Assembly (NCBI GenBank): GCA_947311745.1
Contig: CAMZLT010000258.1
Span: 1 to 5,495, forward strand
From: an uncultured Flavobacteriaceae bacterium
GTDB lineage: Bacteria > Bacteroidota > Bacteroidia > Flavobacteriales > Flavobacteriaceae
Direction of reading: 5' to 3'
DNA: 5,495 nt
The notes below the pieces were generated by a model. That model was not told where the DNA came from. It worked only from the letters and a program-made list of their open reading frames with translations, and did not search any database. The position numbers were made by a program, and so were the translations under genes. Each line of letters opens with the position of its first letter. Position 1 is the stretch's first letter. Below are positions 4,918-5,495 of this stretch, in pieces.

Positions 4918-5495
4918 TTATTTTTTAACCATTTTCTTAGTAATTACTTGCCCGTTTTCTAATTTAACCTTTACGAAAATAACACTGTTTTTAGCTAATT
5001 TAACAGCTAAGTTTATTTGAGAACTGTTATTTGATTTATTAACTAATTCTTGTCCTAATGTATTGTAAATACTGATTTGTTTTATAGTTAAATTACTATT
5101 TAAAGTTAAATAATCTATATTATCAATAATGGTTACATCATTATCTTTTGTAATATCATTAATAGCAGCAATGCTGTTTGTAAAGGTTATAGAAAATCTA
5201 TCGTGATAATCTCCTGCTTCTACATTAATAGCAACAGGATTTCCTAAATTATAATACATACCAGTATTGTTATCTTTTAAATATACATTGTTTGGTGTAA
5301 AGTTTTCTAAAGCATCTACTTTAAAAGATAGTTCTCTTTGTTGGTCTAATTTAACATGTAACGGAATTTCTAAATCCTCATTATAATTAGGTTCTCCTGT
5401 TATTACATAATCTGATGTTTGATTTTCTACTATTACAGAAAAATCTGTTGGTCTAAAATCATACATTGGAGCATCGTGATTGTCTAATTCTCTAC
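4918..5495 (-). CDS. Secreted or surface protein with C-terminal T9SS sorting domain (3' end only)
   Basis: The last 191 codons of a longer gene; the reading frame is open to the window edge with no stop upstream of the methionine at 5466, so that methionine is probably internal. The final 75 or so residues form a type IX secretion system type A sorting domain: ISIYNTLGQELV (visible residues 140-151), an Asn-rich turn, INLAVKLAKN, FVKVKLENG (173-181) and the basic end KKMVKK. This domain sends proteins through the outer membrane and is then cleaved, often with attachment to surface lipopolysaccharide. The preceding part, with PLHVKLDQQRELSFKVDALE and MYYNLGNPVAINVEAGDYHD, is beta-rich and resembles the sandwich domain often found just before such tails in large repetitive flavobacterial surface proteins. 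The functional domains lie outside the window, so the activity is unknown. Confidence 0.88.
   Translation of the reverse strand, partial: RELDNHDAPMYDFRPTDFSVIVENQTSDYVITGEPNYNEDLEIPLHVKLDQQRELSFKVDALENFTPNNVYLKDNNTGMYYNLGNPVAINVEAGDYHDRFSITFTNSIAAINDITKDNDVTIIDNIDYLTLNSNLTIKQISIYNTLGQELVNKSNNSSQINLAVKLAKNSVIFVKVKLENGQVITKKMVKK

Noticed and set aside
4918..5466. Complete 182-residue protein starting at the ATG at 5466
   Set aside because: The frame continues upstream without a stop to the window edge, and no signal peptide follows this methionine, although a T9SS substrate needs one.

Overview
The window looks like chromosome of a member of the Flavobacteriaceae (Bacteroidota). The support is strongly AT-rich DNA with A/T-ending codons, Bacteroidota-type promoter elements (TAnnTTTG), GltX and Mfd sequences of flavobacterial type, and a C-terminal type IX secretion (T9SS) sorting domain, which is confined to this phylum. 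Genus cannot be decided from what is visible.

Left part, minus strand (1-1980): gltX (glutamyl-tRNA synthetase), followed 10 bases later by the start of mfd (transcription-repair coupling factor, TTG start, cut by the window edge). The two are probably co-transcribed from a TATCTTTG promoter just upstream of gltX.

Divergent intergenic region (1955-2128): the gltX promoter on one strand, and on the other a good -7 element (TACCTTTG) preceded by a GC-rich inverted repeat (AAAGGGG-6-CCCCTTT) placed where an operator would sit.

Central part, plus strand (2129-4728): five genes separated by only 3-10 bases, probably one operon. They encode a 107-residue soluble protein of unknown function, a 216-residue seven-helix membrane protein, a 46-residue single-helix membrane protein too short for most gene callers, a NarL-type histidine kinase with one membrane helix and no sensor domain, and its NarL/LuxR-type response regulator. 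The kinase has no input domain of its own, so the upstream soluble and membrane proteins are natural candidates for signal recognition. This reads as a split-sensor two-component system and is the most interesting content of the window. The sensor roles are inferred from gene order, not shown by the sequence.

Right part (4729-5495): a 189-base AT-rich convergent spacer with weak fold-back potential but no clear terminator, then the minus-strand 3' end of a large secreted or surface protein ending in a T9SS sorting domain. No tRNA, rRNA, CRISPR array or insertion sequence was seen.
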